NCBI GenBank assembly: GCA_913778275.1
Contig: CAJYWN010000013.1
Location: 36,262 to 100,261, forward strand
Direction: 5' to 3'
DNA: 64,000 bases
DNA from: an uncultured Chryseobacterium sp.
GTDB taxonomy: Bacteria > Bacteroidota > Bacteroidia > Flavobacteriales > Weeksellaceae
A program made the position numbers and the translations under genes. The stretch's first letter is position 1, and the number at the start of each line of letters is the position of its first letter. Of the stretch, positions 61,806 to 64,000 are shown one piece after another. The notes under the pieces were generated by a model. The model was not told the origin of the DNA, ran no database searches, and saw nothing but the letters and a program-made list of their open reading frames with translations.

Positions 61806-62930
61806 CTAAACCATAAACAAATCCGCTGCAATTCCATCTGCCATAAACCAATGCTTTTCAGGAATTTTCAAATGATTTTCTTCGATAATTACTATTCCTT
61901 CCTCGAGCTTCGGTTTGATTTCCTCCTGGAAATATTCAAGAATTTCACCATTGAATTTTTCGTGAAGCCGGGTAAGATCAACGCCCCATATTGTTCTTAA
62001 TCCAATCATGATCATTTCGTTAAACTGATCCTTCTGTGAGAGAATCTCTTCTTCTTTGGCCAAAAGACCGGAATTTAATTTTTTAACGTATTGCTGATTG
62101 TTGGCAACATTCCAGCTTCTCACCTCAAAACCGTTGTAAGAGTGTGCTGAAGGGCCGATTCCTAAATATTCTTTATATTTCCAGTATGCAGAATTGTGTC
62201 TTGAGTAAAATCCGGGTTTTGCAAAATTGGAAACTTCGTAATGTTCAAAGCCGTTATCTTTTAGAAAATCCGACAAATAATAAAATTCCTGATTCTGCTC
62301 TTCTTCTTTCGGACTGTTTACTTTCCCTTTTGATATCCAATTTTCCAACGCTGTTTTGGGTTCTACCGTTAAGGCATAAGAAGAGATATGCGGAACCTGA
62401 AGCGCAATGGCTTTATTTAAATTTTCTTTCCAGATGTCGAGGCTGGAAGTCGGCGAACCGTAAATTAAATCAATACTCAGATTCTCAAATCCGAAATCCT
62501 GGGACCTTTTGATAGAGTCTTCTGCTTCGGAAGCAGTGTGTGCCCGGTTCATCAATTGTAAGTCTGGTTCAAAAAAACTTTGAGTGCCTATGGACAAGCG
62601 GTTTATCGGGGAATCAGCCAGACCTTTCAGAAAGCTTTTATCCAGATCATCGGGATTGGCCTCAAGGGTTATCTCGATCTCTTTATCAAAACTGAAATAC
62701 TTTACCACCTCATCAATAAGAGATTTTATCTCATCCGGTGAGAGAATCGACGGGGTTCCGCCACCAAAATAGAGCGACTGGAGATTTTTGTTCTGCAATT
62801 CATTTTTCCGGAGAACGATTTCTTTCTTCATTGCAGCAAGCATCTCATCTTTAAAATTCAAGGATGTTGAAAAATGAAAGTTGCAGTAGCTGCATTTCTG
62901 TTTACAAAAGGGAATGTGAATATAGATCAT
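61806..62930 (-). CDS. hemW: Radical SAM heme chaperone HemW
   Basis: A 374-residue radical SAM protein of the HemN/HemW family, thought to bind and deliver heme rather than oxidise coproporphyrinogen. The radical SAM motif CxxxCxxC is seen in IPFCKQKCSYCNFHF, with LYFGGGTPS and LSIGTQSFFEPDL following. The protein starts directly with MIYIHIPF, so no longer start is needed. The upstream T-run of the porP terminator abuts the start codon. Confidence 0.92.
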   Translation of the reverse strand: MIYIHIPFCKQKCSYCNFHFSTSLNFKDEMLAAMKKEIVLRKNELQNKNLQSLYFGGGTPSILSPDEIKSLIDEVVKYFSFDKEIEITLEANPDDLDKSFLKGLADSPINRLSIGTQSFFEPDLQLMNRAHTASEAEDSIKRSQDFGFENLSIDLIYGSPTSSLDIWKENLNKAIALQVPHISSYALTVEPKTALENWISKGKVNSPKEEEQNQEFYYLSDFLKDNGFEHYEVSNFAKPGFYSRHNSAYWKYKEYLGIGPSAHSYNGFEVRSWNVANNQQYVKKLNSGLLAKEEEILSQKDQFNEMIMIGLRTIWGVDLTRLHEKFNGEILEYFQEEIKPKLEEGIVIIEENHLKIPEKHWFMADGIAADLFMV

Positions 62931-62958
62931 AAAAAAAGCCCTGAAAAAATTCAGAGCT
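62931..62958 (-). terminator. Terminator after the PorP/SprF gene, abutting hemW
   Basis: AGCTCTGAA (minus strand, 62950-62958) pairs with TTCAGGGCT (62937-62945) with one G-T pair, then seven T residues. The T-run touches the hemW ATG. Confidence 0.8.
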
Positions 62959-62966
62959 CAAATTTA
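62959..62966 (-). promoter_or_regulatory. -7 box of hemW
   Basis: The minus strand reads TAAATTTG just before the terminator hairpin. A start about 5-8 bases downstream would begin inside the hairpin and skip most of its 5' arm. Confidence 0.45.
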
Positions 62967-62981
62967 TTTAAATTAAATCAA

Positions 62982-63932
62982 TTAATATCTATAACCTCTA
63001 TGGTTAATGAAATTATCGAAGTTATATCCTACTCCGATCATGAAGCTGTTTCCTCCATATTCCTGAATATCGGATAAGCCTAAGTTGTAGGTAGCTCCAA
63101 TCATGAATTTGTTGAATCTTACTTTTACAACCGGAGCAATCTGTAATTGCTGGCTGTCGAATCTGTTCTGAACCGATCTGTAGTTTACTCCGAAAGAGAA
63201 AGAATTGATATCATTAAAGAACGTTGCCATTAAGTTGTAATCAATTGTTCTTGTAGAGTTGGTATTAAGGTTGATCAACGCTGAAGGAGTGAAGTAGATG
63301 TTGTCTCCTACGTGCCAGTCATATCCTAAATTTAAAAAGAATTTAATTGGAGAAGGCTCGCGTCCATTCACAATTGCTTCGTCGTTAGTAAGAGCGATAT
63401 CATTAACGGAAACTCCAGCGAAAATATTTCTGTAGGTAGCCTGCGCTCCAAAGTTTGCATACGCCATGAAGATATTACTTTCACTTCCCTGTAATAAAGG
63501 ATCTGAAGCATCCTGTGTATTAATTTTTGAATAATCAAAATTCATATTGTAGAAGCTCACGCTTGTACCGAAAGAGAACTGGTCTTTTCTGTCTCCTTCA
63601 CTGCTAAGAGGAATAAAATATGAAGCACCAGCCGTAATACCTCCTGCAGAAATAGGACCATTACTGTCTCTGAATACAGATAAACCTGCTCCTACTCTAT
63701 CAAAAATGTTCGCATTGATTCCCACCGATTGTACGTTTGGAGACTCACTGAACTTCGAAAATTGCTGCTGATAGTTAAGATTAAGTTGCACATAGTCAGT
63801 TTTTCCGTATTGTGCTGGGTTGAACAGAAACTCACCATCCAAAAGGTATTGTTGATAGTATGGTAATGTTTCCTGTGCTTTGTATGCATTTGACAAAAGA
63901 GCTAAACATACGATAGCATATAGTTTTCTCAT
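62982..63932 (-). CDS. PorP/SprF family T9SS-associated outer membrane protein
   Basis: A 316-residue outer membrane barrel of the PorP/SprF family. A signal peptide (MRKLYAIVCLALLSNAYKAQ) is followed by LPYYQQYLLDGEFLFNPAQYGKTD, the characteristic family start. Many aromatic-alternating strands follow, with a final IGVGYNFDNFINHRGYRY. These proteins help type IX secretion or gliding adhesin export, often encoded near SprB-like adhesins. ATG 63932 is preferred over TTG 63950. The partner adhesin would lie beyond the window edge. Confidence 0.92.
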   Translation of the reverse strand: MRKLYAIVCLALLSNAYKAQETLPYYQQYLLDGEFLFNPAQYGKTDYVQLNLNYQQQFSKFSESPNVQSVGINANIFDRVGAGLSVFRDSNGPISAGGITAGASYFIPLSSEGDRKDQFSFGTSVSFYNMNFDYSKINTQDASDPLLQGSESNIFMAYANFGAQATYRNIFAGVSVNDIALTNDEAIVNGREPSPIKFFLNLGYDWHVGDNIYFTPSALINLNTNSTRTIDYNLMATFFNDINSFSFGVNYRSVQNRFDSQQLQIAPVVKVRFNKFMIGATYNLGLSDIQEYGGNSFMIGVGYNFDNFINHRGYRY

Positions 63933-63955
63933 AACAAATCTTGATTTCAATTCAA

Positions 63956-63963
63956 CAAATATA
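63956..63963 (-). promoter_or_regulatory. -7 box of the PorP/SprF gene
   Basis: The minus strand reads TATATTTG, fitting TAnnTTTG, about 24 bases before the ATG at 63932. Confidence 0.5.
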
Positions 63964-64000
63964 AAAAAATTCTCAATATATTTTTAGTTTTCTAAATAAT

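Overview
The window looks like a chromosomal segment from a flavobacterium of the Weeksellaceae, most like Chryseobacterium. The evidence is a protein with a type IX secretion (T9SS) sorting domain, a PorP/SprF-family protein, a full nuo operon with a short flavobacterial-type NuoG, the lineage-typical families DUF3822, DUF5606 and DUF349, TAnnTTTG-type -7 boxes, few Shine-Dalgarno sequences, and dispersed flavobacterial intergenic repeats. The species call is inference; no 16S or marker search could be run.

Layout. 1-3168: the 3' part of a peptide-type ABC exporter and its HlyD-family partner. 3497-12414: an AT-rich accessory island. It carries a SIR2-like protein, a HerA-like ATPase and a third unknown gene (candidate anti-phage operon). 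Opposed to these is a mobile-element module: a VirE_N/DUF3987 replication-type protein, a small HTH protein, an unknown protein, an iteron-like repeat region and a tyrosine recombinase. The recombinase lies next to a CAT-anticodon tRNA gene. 12550-22973: housekeeping genes (mce, rbfA, an FtsX-like permease, a secreted EndoI nuclease, aroE, a DUF349 protein, ribD, a YigZ protein, a Zn peptidase, a GNAT-like protein and a 58-residue membrane protein). 23094-37497: nuoA to nuoN, 14 subunits of respiratory complex I, with one unrelated outer-membrane-type beta-barrel gene between nuoF and nuoG. 37561-47963: a GAF protein, an HD-PycTM (DUF5706) membrane protein divergent from a very large surface lipoprotein (phosphoesterase, kinase-like segment, barrel), a three-copy 107-bp repeat array, and a mazG operon. 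48041-56225: a variable locus bounded by two inverted copies of a roughly 370-bp repeat block. It holds an unknown gene, an XRE regulator with an operator-like palindrome, a restriction-modification operon (C5 methyltransferase, PD-(D/E)XK nuclease, amino-methyltransferase), and then DUF5606, def, ruvX and a SixA-type phosphatase. 56237-63932: a serine hydrolase, a YfcE phosphoesterase, an Smr protein, DUF3822-rsmD, murI, hemW and a PorP/SprF protein.

How the genes work together. The nuo operon supplies the quinone-reducing proton pump. Defence is concentrated in two AT-rich places: the SIR2-HerA operon on the integrase island and the restriction-modification operon. The PycTM-type protein is a possible third defence-related item. 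The best candidates for something undescribed are the third gene of the SIR2-HerA operon, the HD-PycTM protein without a visible cyclase paired divergently with the phosphoesterase/kinase-like lipoprotein, and the inverted repeat blocks that enclose the restriction locus.
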